Origin: Deltaproteobacteria bacterium
GTDB lineage: Bacteria > Myxococcota_A > Polyangia > GCA-2747355
Assembly (NCBI GenBank): GCA_020633415.1
Contig: JACKDQ010000004.1
Location: forward strand, 248,001 to 312,000
DNA length: 64,000 nt
Reading direction: 5' to 3'
The notes under the pieces were generated by a model, which was not told the origin of the DNA, ran no database searches, and saw nothing but the letters and a program-made list of their open reading frames with translations. The position numbers and the translations under genes were made by a program. Position 1 is the stretch's first letter. Each line of letters opens with the position of its first letter. Shown piece by piece: positions 51,874 to 60,385 of this stretch.

Positions 51874-53442
51874 ATGCACACACTCAAACTGTCGTCGCTT
51901 GCGCTGGTCGCTTGCGCGCTGTCACTGGCCTGTCAGGGCGAGATGTTGCCTCCGGGGCCGGGTGTTGAGCCCGATCCGCATCAGTCGCCTGCACCCGGTA
52001 GCAGCCGTCTGTTGCCTCCAGGATTAGCGGGCGAGTACTGCAATCAAGCGATTCCTTCGCCGCTGCACCGACTGAGCTCCTGGGAGATGCAGAACACGCT
52101 CGCCGCGGCCTTTCCTGGTCTTGAGCTACCCAGTGCGCGGCTCGTCTCCGACGCGCGCCCCTATGGCTATGACAATGACCTTCTCTCACTCGGTATCGAT
52201 GATGCGTTTGCCAGGTCGCTAAACACCCTGTCGATCGACATTGGCAAGTTGGCCGCAGAGCAGGTCGAGCAACTGATCGATTGCAGCGCGCGCGACGCAG
52301 CCTGCGTAAAGCGCCTGATTGCGCAAGTCGCTGAGCCGCTGCTCCGTCGCGAAGCGGCCGACCTCGCGCTTGAGGAGATCGAGGCGCTGGCCGCCGGGCA
52401 GCCTTTTGAGACGGCCGTTCGCCTCAGTATCGAGAGTCTGCTCAAGGCGCCGGAGTTCATCTTCCGTGCAGGAACGGCTGCCGGGGAACCACAAGGCTAT
52501 GCGGCCGCCAGCCGGCTTTCCTATTTTCTCTGGGGCACGCCCCCTGACAAACAGCTGCTGGCGGATGCCAAAGCCGGACGCCTAGCGTCGGCAAGCGACC
52601 TGCGGCGCGCCGCCGAGCGCTTGCTCGCTGACCCACGTGCCGAGCGACAGCTCAAACATTTTTTTGCGCTCTGGGCCAATCTGCGTCCCGATGGCACCAA
52701 TCCCACCGCCGATGGACTTGCGGCGATCGAAGAGACCGAGTCATTCGCACTGCATGTGTTCAAGTCCGGTGGAAGTCTCAAGGACCTGCTGCTCTCCAGC
52801 GATGTGGTTGAGGCCAAGCCGAGTGTTGCCGCGCTCTACCAACGCGATCCGCAGCCGATGCTGAGAACCGGCATGCTCTCTCGCGCAGCGTTTCTGCAGC
52901 GCACCAGCAAGGTAGACGGAGTGTCACCGGTAGCGCGCGGCGTTTGGCTGTTAGAGCACGTCTTGTGTCGAGAGCTGGGTACGCCGCCCGAGGGGGCCGA
53001 TGCCACGCCGCTGCCTGAGCTTGGCGCAAATGCAACGCGCCGCGAGCAGATCGTCGCGCAGACCGAAAGCTCGGCCGAATGCTCAGGTTGTCACCGGGTG
53101 ATCAATCCGATCGGGTTTGCTTTCGACAACTTCGGGCCTCAGGGCGAGTACCGCGAGGTCGATCAGCGGTCGGGGCGACCGATCGATGCCAGTGGCAAGC
53201 TGCCCAGCGGCGAGAGCTTCCAAGACTACCGCGAGCTGCTGTCGATCATCGCGAGCTCTTCTGAGACCTCGCGTTGCTTAACCGAGCAGCTAATGCGCTT
53301 TGCCTTTGGTGGCGGTCCTGAGGTCAACGATCGTTGTCTCGTCGATGAAATTCACCAGGGCTTCGTTAAATCGGAACTCAAGCTGCGGGAGCTCGTGCTG
53401 GAGATCGTTTCGCACCCGCGATTCTTCAAAGGAGCGAACTAG
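51874..53442 (+). CDS. DUF1592/DUF1588/DUF1585 lipoprotein with c-type heme motif
   Basis: 522 aa. HTLKLSSLALVACALSLACQ is a lipoprotein signal. The DUF1592 part reads AASRLSYFLWGTPPDKQLL and ERLLADPRAERQLKHFFALW; DUF1588 has RTGMLSRAAFLQRTSKVDG, VSPVARGVWLLEHVLC and a heme-type CSGCHRVINPIGFAFDNFGP; DUF1585 follows with LPSGESFQDYRELLSII and CLTEQLMRFAFG. In Planctomycetes and Myxococcota these domains occur with DUF1552 partners; function is not established, but an electron-transfer or oxidative degradation role outside the cytoplasm is suspected. ATG at 51874. Confidence 0.88.
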   Translation: MHTLKLSSLALVACALSLACQGEMLPPGPGVEPDPHQSPAPGSSRLLPPGLAGEYCNQAIPSPLHRLSSWEMQNTLAAAFPGLELPSARLVSDARPYGYDNDLLSLGIDDAFARSLNTLSIDIGKLAAEQVEQLIDCSARDAACVKRLIAQVAEPLLRREAADLALEEIEALAAGQPFETAVRLSIESLLKAPEFIFRAGTAAGEPQGYAAASRLSYFLWGTPPDKQLLADAKAGRLASASDLRRAAERLLADPRAERQLKHFFALWANLRPDGTNPTADGLAAIEETESFALHVFKSGGSLKDLLLSSDVVEAKPSVAALYQRDPQPMLRTGMLSRAAFLQRTSKVDGVSPVARGVWLLEHVLCRELGTPPEGADATPLPELGANATRREQIVAQTESSAECSGCHRVINPIGFAFDNFGPQGEYREVDQRSGRPIDASGKLPSGESFQDYRELLSIIASSSETSRCLTEQLMRFAFGGGPEVNDRCLVDEIHQGFVKSELKLRELVLEIVSHPRFFKGAN

Positions 53443-53443
53443 C

Positions 53444-55105
53444 ATGAAGTTTGACCGTCGACGCTTCCTCGCGACGTTGGGTGCTGCCGCCGGAGGTGCC
53501 GCAGCCAGTCGTCTTGTCGGTGACGGCTGGTTGCCTGAGTTCGTTGCGCCGCGAGTCGCTCGAGCGGCGGGTGCCTCGCCATTTCGCGGCTTCGTGCTCT
53601 GCTATGGAATGCAGCATCTATGCGCCCACCAAATGCGCTTCGTGCCAAAAGGCGAAGACCGCGAAAAATTCAACCTCGACCGCTACAATTTTCGTGAGAC
53701 TGGAAAGCTACCGGAAACCGGCGGCGGCTACGTCGTCGATCTCAAGGACTCGGGTCTCGATTGGCCTGAGCCAATCCGCGCGATCGTCGACGCACCGTTC
53801 AATGTTCCCGCCGAATACATCACGATCATCGATGGCCTCGCTAACAGCGCGATGCACATCGAGCGCGACAAATTCGGTACGAGCGCGACCTCTCACGCTT
53901 GGAGTCAAGCCAGCGTGTTGACCGGTGGTCCGGCGCTAAATTCGCTGGGAACACCGAGCTATCCCGACGTTGCCTGGCGGATACACGAGCACCTCGCGCG
54001 CCAGCAGGGCAATAGCTACCAGCTGCTGGGATTCGATACCGGCTACAATCGCGGCACCCATCAAGCGGAGAACTTCTTCGGGCAGCCGAGCGCTGCGTTC
54101 GACCCCAACGACGGCAGCCAAACGCTCAGCAATCGACTTGAGCTCGGTCTGCAGCGCCCGAGTCGCATTTGGGACGACGTCTTTCGCGACCGCAGTTATC
54201 CCGACGGTTCGGCGCCCAAGGTCGATCCGCTCAAGCAGGCGCGCCCGCAGACGGTGCGAGCCGTGATCGAGCGCTATAAGCGCTTACTCGGACGCGTGAA
54301 GATCCAATACGACCAGGATCGTCTGGCCCAGCAGATCGCACGCCTCGAGCAGCTCTATCAAGATACCCAGCTGCCAGCGCCGATCAGTCAGCAGTGCAGC
54401 AAGCCCACCCAGCCACCAGCACCGACCGAGGGGACGTACGTTCAAGAGCTGATGGCCGTCGGCAAGATGATCGCGATGGCCTTTGCTTGCGACATCTCGC
54501 GGGTGGCCGGTGTGCACTTCCGTATGCCAAACGCCGGGGTGCTGGAGAACCTCAAGGACTACGTCTTTCGCTTTGCCGATGGCACCAGTGAAACGGTGCG
54601 CGGCGATGTCCATAATATTCACGCGCACGCGAGCTCGGCATCTCGCCGCGAGGATCACACCGACGCCGAGTGGAACGAAGCTCACCGCGTGATGCGCCTC
54701 TACAACAGGTCACATTGTGAATATGTCGCGGCGATCGCCTCAGAGCTTCATCGGACGAGCGATCCCCTGTCGGGCAAGTCGCTTCTCGACAATACGTTGA
54801 TCGTGCTGACCGCCGAGCTTTCGGACGGCGCACACGAAGTCAATGATCGCATGATGGTACTCGTCGGCAAGATGCCTGGTCTGAACACCGGCAAGTATTA
54901 TCGCTTTCCTGCGGTCAACCCGATGCGCGTCGATAACATTATTCGCAACTATCTACACTACGCCCCGTATCAAGATATCGCCCAGTTCTACATCACTCTA
55001 ATGCAAGCCTATGGCATGACGATCGACCGAATTGGCCCGACCGAGTACAAGGGCGACGGCAAGCTGGCTAATCGCTCGGGGACGCTCAAGGAGCTGATCG
55101 CGTGA
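53444..55105 (+). CDS. DUF1552 protein with Tat signal
   Basis: 553 aa. The N-terminus MKFDRRRFLATLGAAAGGAA is a twin-arginine signal, so the protein is exported folded, as cofactor-containing enzymes are. Further motifs: FRGFVLCYGMQHLC, ATSHAWSQASVLTGG, AENFFGQPSAAFDP, ERYKRLLGRVKIQYDQDRLA and IAMAFACDISRVAGVHF. ATG at 53444 with AAAGGAG seven bases upstream and two bases after the DUF1592 stop. DUF1552 (HXXSHH) is distantly like sulfatase/phosphatase folds. Partner of the preceding protein; substrate unknown. Confidence 0.9.
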   Translation: MKFDRRRFLATLGAAAGGAAASRLVGDGWLPEFVAPRVARAAGASPFRGFVLCYGMQHLCAHQMRFVPKGEDREKFNLDRYNFRETGKLPETGGGYVVDLKDSGLDWPEPIRAIVDAPFNVPAEYITIIDGLANSAMHIERDKFGTSATSHAWSQASVLTGGPALNSLGTPSYPDVAWRIHEHLARQQGNSYQLLGFDTGYNRGTHQAENFFGQPSAAFDPNDGSQTLSNRLELGLQRPSRIWDDVFRDRSYPDGSAPKVDPLKQARPQTVRAVIERYKRLLGRVKIQYDQDRLAQQIARLEQLYQDTQLPAPISQQCSKPTQPPAPTEGTYVQELMAVGKMIAMAFACDISRVAGVHFRMPNAGVLENLKDYVFRFADGTSETVRGDVHNIHAHASSASRREDHTDAEWNEAHRVMRLYNRSHCEYVAAIASELHRTSDPLSGKSLLDNTLIVLTAELSDGAHEVNDRMMVLVGKMPGLNTGKYYRFPAVNPMRVDNIIRNYLHYAPYQDIAQFYITLMQAYGMTIDRIGPTEYKGDGKLANRSGTLKELIA

Positions 55106-55569
55106 GCACATCTCGACTGCGGCGCGTGAGCAGCGTGGCCTGGTGGGCAATTGGTGCGCTAGGGCTGATCGGGTGTGCAGGTGCGCTAGAGGATCAAGAG
55201 CTATTCATCTCCGCGCGCTATCAGGGCGCCGACGGCGGTGCTGATGCGAAGGCGGCGGATAGCACGCCAACGAACGCGGCGGCGATCGCCGTGCTCACCG
55301 CCCGCTGTGCCCGCTGTCACGTCAAAGGCGGAAGCGGCTTGCTCGATCTGATGTCTTCCGGTGTAGTCGGGCGATTGCTCGATCAGCGATCAACGATCTG
55401 CCCCGACAAGGTGCTCGTCGACGCCAAAGACCCAGCGCAGGGTCTATTTGCCGAGAAACTGGCGGCTGCACCCTCATGCGGCGTATCGATGCCGTTTGAG
55501 CAGCCGTTGCTCGAGCAGAGCGAGGTGTCGGTCTTGATCGACTGGCTCAGGGCGATGGTGAAAAAATGA
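55102..55569 (+). CDS. Small lipoprotein with a c-type heme motif
   Basis: 155 aa. SVAWWAIGALGLIGCAG is a lipoprotein signal (LIGC). The core has CARCHVKGGSGLLDLM (heme motif CxxCH), VGRLLDQ and a PSCGVSMPFEQPLLEQSEV end with a possible Met ligand. Similar to planctomycete cytochrome PSD1-like modules. GTG at 55102 overlaps the DUF1552 stop (GTGA). Likely an electron carrier for the operon. Confidence 0.82.
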   Translation: MSTSRLRRVSSVAWWAIGALGLIGCAGALEDQELFISARYQGADGGADAKAADSTPTNAAAIAVLTARCARCHVKGGSGLLDLMSSGVVGRLLDQRSTICPDKVLVDAKDPAQGLFAEKLAAAPSCGVSMPFEQPLLEQSEVSVLIDWLRAMVKK

Positions 55570-56942
55570 GGTGCTGTACGGCACTGCTCGTCGCGGGGCT
55601 TGCGCTCGCTGCAGCGGATGACGTTCGCGCTCGCCGCGGTCCGTCTCAGGCAAGTTTGCAGAGGACCGTCTTTGTCAGCGTCACGCGTGGGCCTTTGAGG
55701 GTCGCGCTCAGCAAACGGATCGATCGAGCCCTGCAGCGTCGTGGCTATCAGCAGATCGCTAGAACCCGAGCCGCGTGGCTGTTGCGCGTTGGTGTGCGTC
55801 GAACGAAGGCAGGATATCGGCTTGCTCTGCGTCTCCGCCAACGCCGCGGAAGGCTGGTGGCGCGCGCTCAGCTGGTGGCACGCAGCCGTCGCGGACTGCT
55901 GGTTGCGGTCGGCCGCGCCGTGTCTGACAAATTGGCGACTTTGCAGCGTGCGGCGGCGGCTGACGGTCGGCGCGTCACAAAAAGGGCGGCCAAAGAAACG
56001 CATCCGATCATCCCCCGCCCGCAGCCCAGACCGATGCCAGCTACGCCGCGTGGCGCTAGCGGCATTGGCAGCGAGCAGAACAATCGCCGGGCCGTTGAGA
56101 TCGATGCCAATGCTGAGGATGACGAAGACGACGCAGGCCATGATGACAGCGATGACAGCGACGAGCCGCGCGATGATGCGGCAGATGATCAGCGACGAGA
56201 GCCACAACTGAGCCGTGAGATCGAGTACGCTACGCTTCCCAGGCTAACCGGCCGGGTGGGCTTTGCAGTGCTCAACCGCAGGCTATCGTTTCGTGACGAT
56301 CTCTTTGGTCAACTGTGGGGCTACGCGCTGGCCGGCGCACCGGCCTTATCACTGGAGCTGGACTGGTTCGCCGGGACGATTTTACCTGGTGCATGGCGCC
56401 ACGTCGGGCTGACCGGGCAGCTGAACTACGCCCTGGCAATCCGCACCGGGGACGCATCGACCGAGAGTAACCAGGGGCAGACGCGTGCGTATGACTTTGC
56501 GGTTGGCCTGGTCGGTCAGCTGCCATGGGGCCAGCAGCGATTGCGTTTCGTACTGAGCTACTTTGAACAGCGCTTCGACGTGCCAGCGCGAGAAGACGCC
56601 AAGGCGACGCCCAAGGTGCATTATCGTGGCGTTCGCGTCGTCCTCGGCGGACGCTTCACCTTGCCGTGGCGACTGGCGACGACGGTCCAGCTCGGCGTGG
56701 TTCCTGTGCTATCAGCGGGAGAGATTGGCGGTGAGGCGTTTTTCCCCCGCGCGGTGGTAACCGGCGTCGACGGCGACATACGGCTCTCGCGGCAAGTTGT
56801 CAGCTGGCTCGAGCTCGAACTTGGCGTCCAGCTGCGCCGCTACTTTTTCAAGATGAACTCGGTGCCAGGCGATGCGCGTGTTGCCGGTGGCGCCGTTGAC
56901 CAGTATCTGTCCGGTACGCTCTCGGCGGTTGCGCGCTATTGA
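55566..56942 (+). CDS. Exported protein with central acidic linker and predicted barrel, end of DUF1592 operon
   Basis: 458 aa. A signal-like start (MRCCTALLVAGLALAAADDV), a basic N-terminal domain (about 25-140), an acidic linker (EDDEDDAGHDDSDDSDEPRD), then a C-terminal ~240 residues of alternating strands ending ARY, with LTGRVGFAVLNRRLSFRDDL, ALSLELDWFAG and VRVVLGGRFTLPWRLATTVQL, as in outer-membrane barrels. ATG overlaps the preceding stop (ATGA). Same operon; perhaps its outer-membrane component. No family recognised. Confidence 0.7.
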   Translation: MRCCTALLVAGLALAAADDVRARRGPSQASLQRTVFVSVTRGPLRVALSKRIDRALQRRGYQQIARTRAAWLLRVGVRRTKAGYRLALRLRQRRGRLVARAQLVARSRRGLLVAVGRAVSDKLATLQRAAAADGRRVTKRAAKETHPIIPRPQPRPMPATPRGASGIGSEQNNRRAVEIDANAEDDEDDAGHDDSDDSDEPRDDAADDQRREPQLSREIEYATLPRLTGRVGFAVLNRRLSFRDDLFGQLWGYALAGAPALSLELDWFAGTILPGAWRHVGLTGQLNYALAIRTGDASTESNQGQTRAYDFAVGLVGQLPWGQQRLRFVLSYFEQRFDVPAREDAKATPKVHYRGVRVVLGGRFTLPWRLATTVQLGVVPVLSAGEIGGEAFFPRAVVTGVDGDIRLSRQVVSWLELELGVQLRRYFFKMNSVPGDARVAGGAVDQYLSGTLSAVARY

Positions 56943-56952
56943 GTGGGCGCGC

Positions 56953-58605
56953 CTAAGGTGTTGTTGCGACCGGAGCACCGCAGCCGCGTAGCAGCTTGCG
57001 CGGCGTGTGACAAGGCAGCGGAAGCTTGTCCTCGCAGTTACTGCCTGCCAAGGCGTTGTAGTAGATGTCGTAGGGGCCAGCGATCACTTCGGTCGCGTAG
57101 GTCGTCGCTCCATTGGCAGTAAAGCGCTTGGCGGCCAATGTTGAGCCCCGCTCGTCGACGAACTCAAGCCGACCACGGTGGCTGTATTGGGTGGCGCTCG
57201 GCAGCGCTTGGCCGTTCTTGCTCACATTGCCACTGACCGTTGCCGTCTTAACGTCGATGTCGAGGCCCCCGCTACTCGTGGCGTTGACGGCGCTCTTGAG
57301 CAGTGCGCGCGGGTGATGGCAGGGCAATGGCAGCGTGTCTTCGCAGTTGCTGCCGGCCAGCGCGTTGTAATAGACATCATAGTTGCCGGCGATCAGTTCA
57401 ACGTCGTAGCTGGTGGCGCCGCTGGCGGCAAAGCGCTTGGCAGCCAGCGTCGAGCCCCGTACGTCGACGAACTCGAGCCGACCGCGGTGGCTGTACTGGG
57501 TGGCGCTCGGCACTGCTTGGCCGTTCTTGCTCACGCTGCCGGTGACACGTGAAACTTTGACGTCGATGTCGAGGCCGCCGCTGCTCGTGGCGTTGACGGC
57601 GCTCTTGAGCAGCGCGCGCGGGTAATGGCAGGGCAATGGCAGCGTGTCTTCGCAGTTGCTGCCGGCCAGCGAGTTGTAATAGACATCGTAGGTTCCAGCG
57701 ACCAGCTCGACATCGTAACTCGTGGCGCCGCTTGCGGCGAAGCGCTTGGCAGCCAGCGTCGAGCCGCGCTCATCGACGAATTCGAGCCGACCGCGGTGGC
57801 TGTACTGGGTGGCGCTCGACACCGCTTGACCGTTCTTGCTCACGTTGCCGGTGACGCGCGACACTTTGATGTCGATATCAAGACCGCCGCTTGCGGTTGC
57901 CTGGACGTTCTTCTTGATCAGCACGCGCGGGTAGTGACAGGGCAGCGGCAGCGTGTCCTCGCAGTTGCTGCCCGCCAGCGAGTTGTAATAGACATCATAG
58001 GTGTCGGCGATCAGATCGATCTGATAGGTTGCATCGCCGCTCGGGCCGAAACGCTTAACAGGGAGCGTCACGCCGTACTTGTCGACAAACTCCAGTCGAC
58101 CACGATGATTGTACTGGGTGGCCGCGGGTATGGCTTGGCCGTTCTTGGTCACCTTGCCCGAGACGGTGACTACCTTGAGGTCAAGGTCGAGCGCACCGTT
58201 TGCTGTGATCGCAACGCGGTCGGTGCATTGTGGCGTGCTCGTATCAGGCTCGATGCCGCCATCTTTGCCGGTACCGCCCTGACACTTACCGGCAGTGCAT
58301 TGCTGACCCGTCGCACAGGGTTTATTGCATCCTCCGCAGTGAGCGGTACTGCTCGTCACGTCAACGCAGGCGCGATCGCATTGCTTGAGACCGCCGCTGC
58401 AGCTATCGGTGCATTTGCTTTGGTCGCAGACCTGCGAGGGGCCACATTTTTGCCCACAAGAGCCGCAGTTGTTGGGGTCGCTGTCGACCTGAACGCACTG
58501 GTTGTTGCAGTACAGCCCGTCGCAATTGCTCGAACTGCAGCCGCTCTGGGCGACGCAGCCGATTACCAGCACTAAAGTCAGCGCGATGGATTTGCCAATG
58601 CTCAT
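56953..58605 (-). CDS. Cys-rich lipoprotein with four 103-residue tandem repeats
   Basis: 550 aa. Signal ALTLVLVIGCVAQSGC gives a lipoprotein. Residues about 28-110 are a Cys-rich head with DPNNCGSCGQKCGPSQVC repeats, frequent in myxobacterial surface proteins. Residues about 131-542 hold four repeats of 103 aa, each with SKNGQA, ATQYSHRGRLEFVD, RGSTLAAKRF, YDVYYNSLAGSNCEDTLPLP and CH. Each has the look of a beta-sandwich module with a conserved Cys pair. ATG at 58605. Function unknown; adhesion or surface display is plausible. Convergent with the operon at 51874-56942. Confidence 0.85.
   Translation of the reverse strand: MSIGKSIALTLVLVIGCVAQSGCSSSNCDGLYCNNQCVQVDSDPNNCGSCGQKCGPSQVCDQSKCTDSCSGGLKQCDRACVDVTSSTAHCGGCNKPCATGQQCTAGKCQGGTGKDGGIEPDTSTPQCTDRVAITANGALDLDLKVVTVSGKVTKNGQAIPAATQYNHRGRLEFVDKYGVTLPVKRFGPSGDATYQIDLIADTYDVYYNSLAGSNCEDTLPLPCHYPRVLIKKNVQATASGGLDIDIKVSRVTGNVSKNGQAVSSATQYSHRGRLEFVDERGSTLAAKRFAASGATSYDVELVAGTYDVYYNSLAGSNCEDTLPLPCHYPRALLKSAVNATSSGGLDIDVKVSRVTGSVSKNGQAVPSATQYSHRGRLEFVDVRGSTLAAKRFAASGATSYDVELIAGNYDVYYNALAGSNCEDTLPLPCHHPRALLKSAVNATSSGGLDIDVKTATVSGNVSKNGQALPSATQYSHRGRLEFVDERGSTLAAKRFTANGATTYATEVIAGPYDIYYNALAGSNCEDKLPLPCHTPRKLLRGCGAPVATTP
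56986..58209 (-). repeat. Four 309-base tandem repeats within the lipoprotein gene
   Basis: Period 309 bases, confirmed for example by GCTCTTGAG at 57292 and 57601. The three repeats nearest the 3' end are closest to each other and the first is the most diverged. Bases are conserved beyond what the protein needs, so the duplications look recent or are homogenised by gene conversion. Confidence 0.92.
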
Positions 58606-58642
58606 CGATTCCTCCAGGCGTACACTACGCCAAGATCGCGTG

Positions 58643-58684
58643 AATTCTTCCGAGAATTTGCGCTGACGCCGACTTTTGTCAGCG
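58643..58684. promoter_or_regulatory. Two inverted repeats upstream of the repeat lipoprotein
   Basis: AATTCT-TCCG-AGAATT (58643-58658) and CGCTGAC (58661-58667)/GTCAGCG (58678-58684) with a 10-base loop lie 38-80 bases before the start at 58605. Likely promoter-proximal operators or leader hairpins, or the end of the pssA-like transcript upstream (the second stem precedes no T-run on either strand). Confidence 0.4.
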
Positions 58685-58738
58685 GCAGCCCTTAAGGTTG
58701 TTCGGCCAACAGTTGGCGCAGCGGCCTAGCGCGCGGAT

Positions 58739-59527
58739 CTAGCGTGCAGCGCGCACCCGCTCGGCCCAACTGCGCGCTCGGGTGAAGAATTCACGGCGCT
58801 CGTCGCGCTCCAGCTCAAGCCAAGACAGGCAACCGTAGGCGACGATCCAGACCAGCACGATGTCGAACACGTACTCGCGCAGGACGACCATCGAGATCGC
58901 CGTCATCGTGAAAAAGGCGAAGATAAAATACTTCACCCAATGCTTGAGCTTGCGGCCTTTGTGGCTACGAAAGGGGATCGGCAGCAACTGGGCCGCACAC
59001 AATGCGAGGGTCAGCGGAATACCGTACCATTGCCAGCCTGGCAGCCTGGGAATGAACGCGGCGTTGACGTACGCGATCAGCGCAAGTGCAGAGACGGTGC
59101 GGGGCACGCCGATGTAGGCCATCGGAAAGTCAGCTGAGGCTACTGCGCCGCGCGCGTGGCGGATCGAACCAGCGATCACCACTGCCGAGGCCAGAGCGGC
59201 GCCGAGGATCGGCGATGTGGGGCGATAAACGACGTAGAGCATCATTGCCGGGACGACGCATTGGGTGAGGTGGTCGGCGATCGTGTCGAATTCAGCGCCG
59301 AAACGATTGAAGGTGTTGGTGGCACGGGCGACCAACCCATCGAGCGAATCACCGAACATGTAGCCAGCGAGGAAGCTGTACGCCGCGTAACGGACGTTTC
59401 CTTCGATGCAGAACACTAAGGCCATCACGCCACCGAGCAGGTTGATGCAGGTGAAGATGTCCTTCAGTCCAAATGTTCGCGGCAGGCGTTGCTCCGCGTC
59501 GTTCACAATGTTTGTGGGAGTACTCAT
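58739..59527 (-). CDS. CDP-alcohol phosphatidyltransferase, PssA-like
   Basis: 262 aa with about seven hydrophobic helices. The active-site motif is complete: DSLDGLVARATNTFNRFG then AEFDTIAD. It is of the phosphatidylserine-synthase type II layout (KDIFTCINLLGGVMALVF at the N-terminus). Products in that case would be phosphatidylserine from CDP-diacylglycerol. ATG at 59527, after a 22-base gap from xdhC; co-transcription is possible although no functional link is obvious. Confidence 0.8.
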   Translation of the reverse strand: MSTPTNIVNDAEQRLPRTFGLKDIFTCINLLGGVMALVFCIEGNVRYAAYSFLAGYMFGDSLDGLVARATNTFNRFGAEFDTIADHLTQCVVPAMMLYVVYRPTSPILGAALASAVVIAGSIRHARGAVASADFPMAYIGVPRTVSALALIAYVNAAFIPRLPGWQWYGIPLTLALCAAQLLPIPFRSHKGRKLKHWVKYFIFAFFTMTAISMVVLREYVFDIVLVWIVAYGCLSWLELERDERREFFTRARSWAERVRAAR

Positions 59528-59549
59528 CAGCTCAGGTCCTTGCTGCGAA

Positions 59550-60383
59550 TTAGGCGCTCTTTTTCGCGAGCACCTTGTCGAATGCCGCTTGGTCGAGCGT
59601 CAGGTGGCCACCGCTTGCGCGATGGCGCAGCTGCTCGATCTCAGCGACGATCGACAGGGCGATTTGGGCTGGTGTGCGTCCACCGAGCGCCAGACCGATC
59701 GGCGCGTAGATGCGGCCGCGTAGCGACTCGAGGTCGATGCCCTCGTCTCGTAGTTTTGACAATAGGGTGATCGCCTTGCGCTTGCTGGCGACCACGCCGA
59801 TATAGCGACAAGGTAGCCCGATCGCCGCGCGTAGCGCCGGAAAATCGCGGTCACGGGTGCCGATTACCAAGTAGCTCTCGCCGGTCCAGTCGATCTGGGC
59901 ATAGGCGGCCTCAGCCTCGAGATTGATACAGCGGCTGTGCGGATAATTCGTTAGGTTGGCCCAGTCGGTACGATCGTCGACTACGGTACTCCGATAGCCC
60001 AGCGGCCCCGCTAGGCGAGCGAGTTCGAGATTGATGTGACCCGCGCCGACGAGGACAAGGTGAGCTGGGGCCAAATGAACTTGAATAAACAGCTCCGCTT
60101 TGCCCCCGCACATCATGCCGATTCCACCGCTTTCCTCGTCGGTCAGATGGTAGGTATAGTGGCGGTGGGCACCTTCGGCGAGCGCTTCTTTGCAGTTGGC
60201 CAGCGTGCGCCACTCGATCTCTCCACCACCGACCGTGCCAGCGAGTAGCGCTCCTTCGGCGTTGGCGACCAGCGTTGCGCCGACATCATTGGGAATCGAG
60301 CCACTCTTGGAGATAATCGTCGCCGTGGCACAGGGCGTACCTTCGGCGATCAGCTCGGCCAACTTGCGGTAGACCTCGGCCAT
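59550..60383 (-). CDS. xdhC: XdhC family molybdenum-cofactor protein
   Basis: 277 aa. N-terminal XdhC domain with CATATIISKSGSIPNDVGATL, and GIGMMCGGKAELFIQ with the conserved Cys of GMxCGG; C-terminal Rossmann domain with LVLVGAGHINLELARLAGPL and IGVVASKRKAITLLSKLR, ending GLALGGRTPAQIALSIVAEI. XdhC binds Moco and promotes its sulfuration and insertion into XDH-type hydroxylases. ATG at 60383, two bases after the Mo-subunit stop. Confidence 0.93.
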   Translation of the reverse strand: MAEVYRKLAELIAEGTPCATATIISKSGSIPNDVGATLVANAEGALLAGTVGGGEIEWRTLANCKEALAEGAHRHYTYHLTDEESGGIGMMCGGKAELFIQVHLAPAHLVLVGAGHINLELARLAGPLGYRSTVVDDRTDWANLTNYPHSRCINLEAEAAYAQIDWTGESYLVIGTRDRDFPALRAAIGLPCRYIGVVASKRKAITLLSKLRDEGIDLESLRGRIYAPIGLALGGRTPAQIALSIVAEIEQLRHRASGGHLTLDQAAFDKVLAKKSA

Positions 60384-60385
60384 CG

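Noticed and set aside
56986..58209. Tandem gene duplication or assembly collapse
   Set aside because: All four units stay in one frame with distinct differences between them, so they are genuine protein repeats, although a mis-assembled copy number cannot be excluded.
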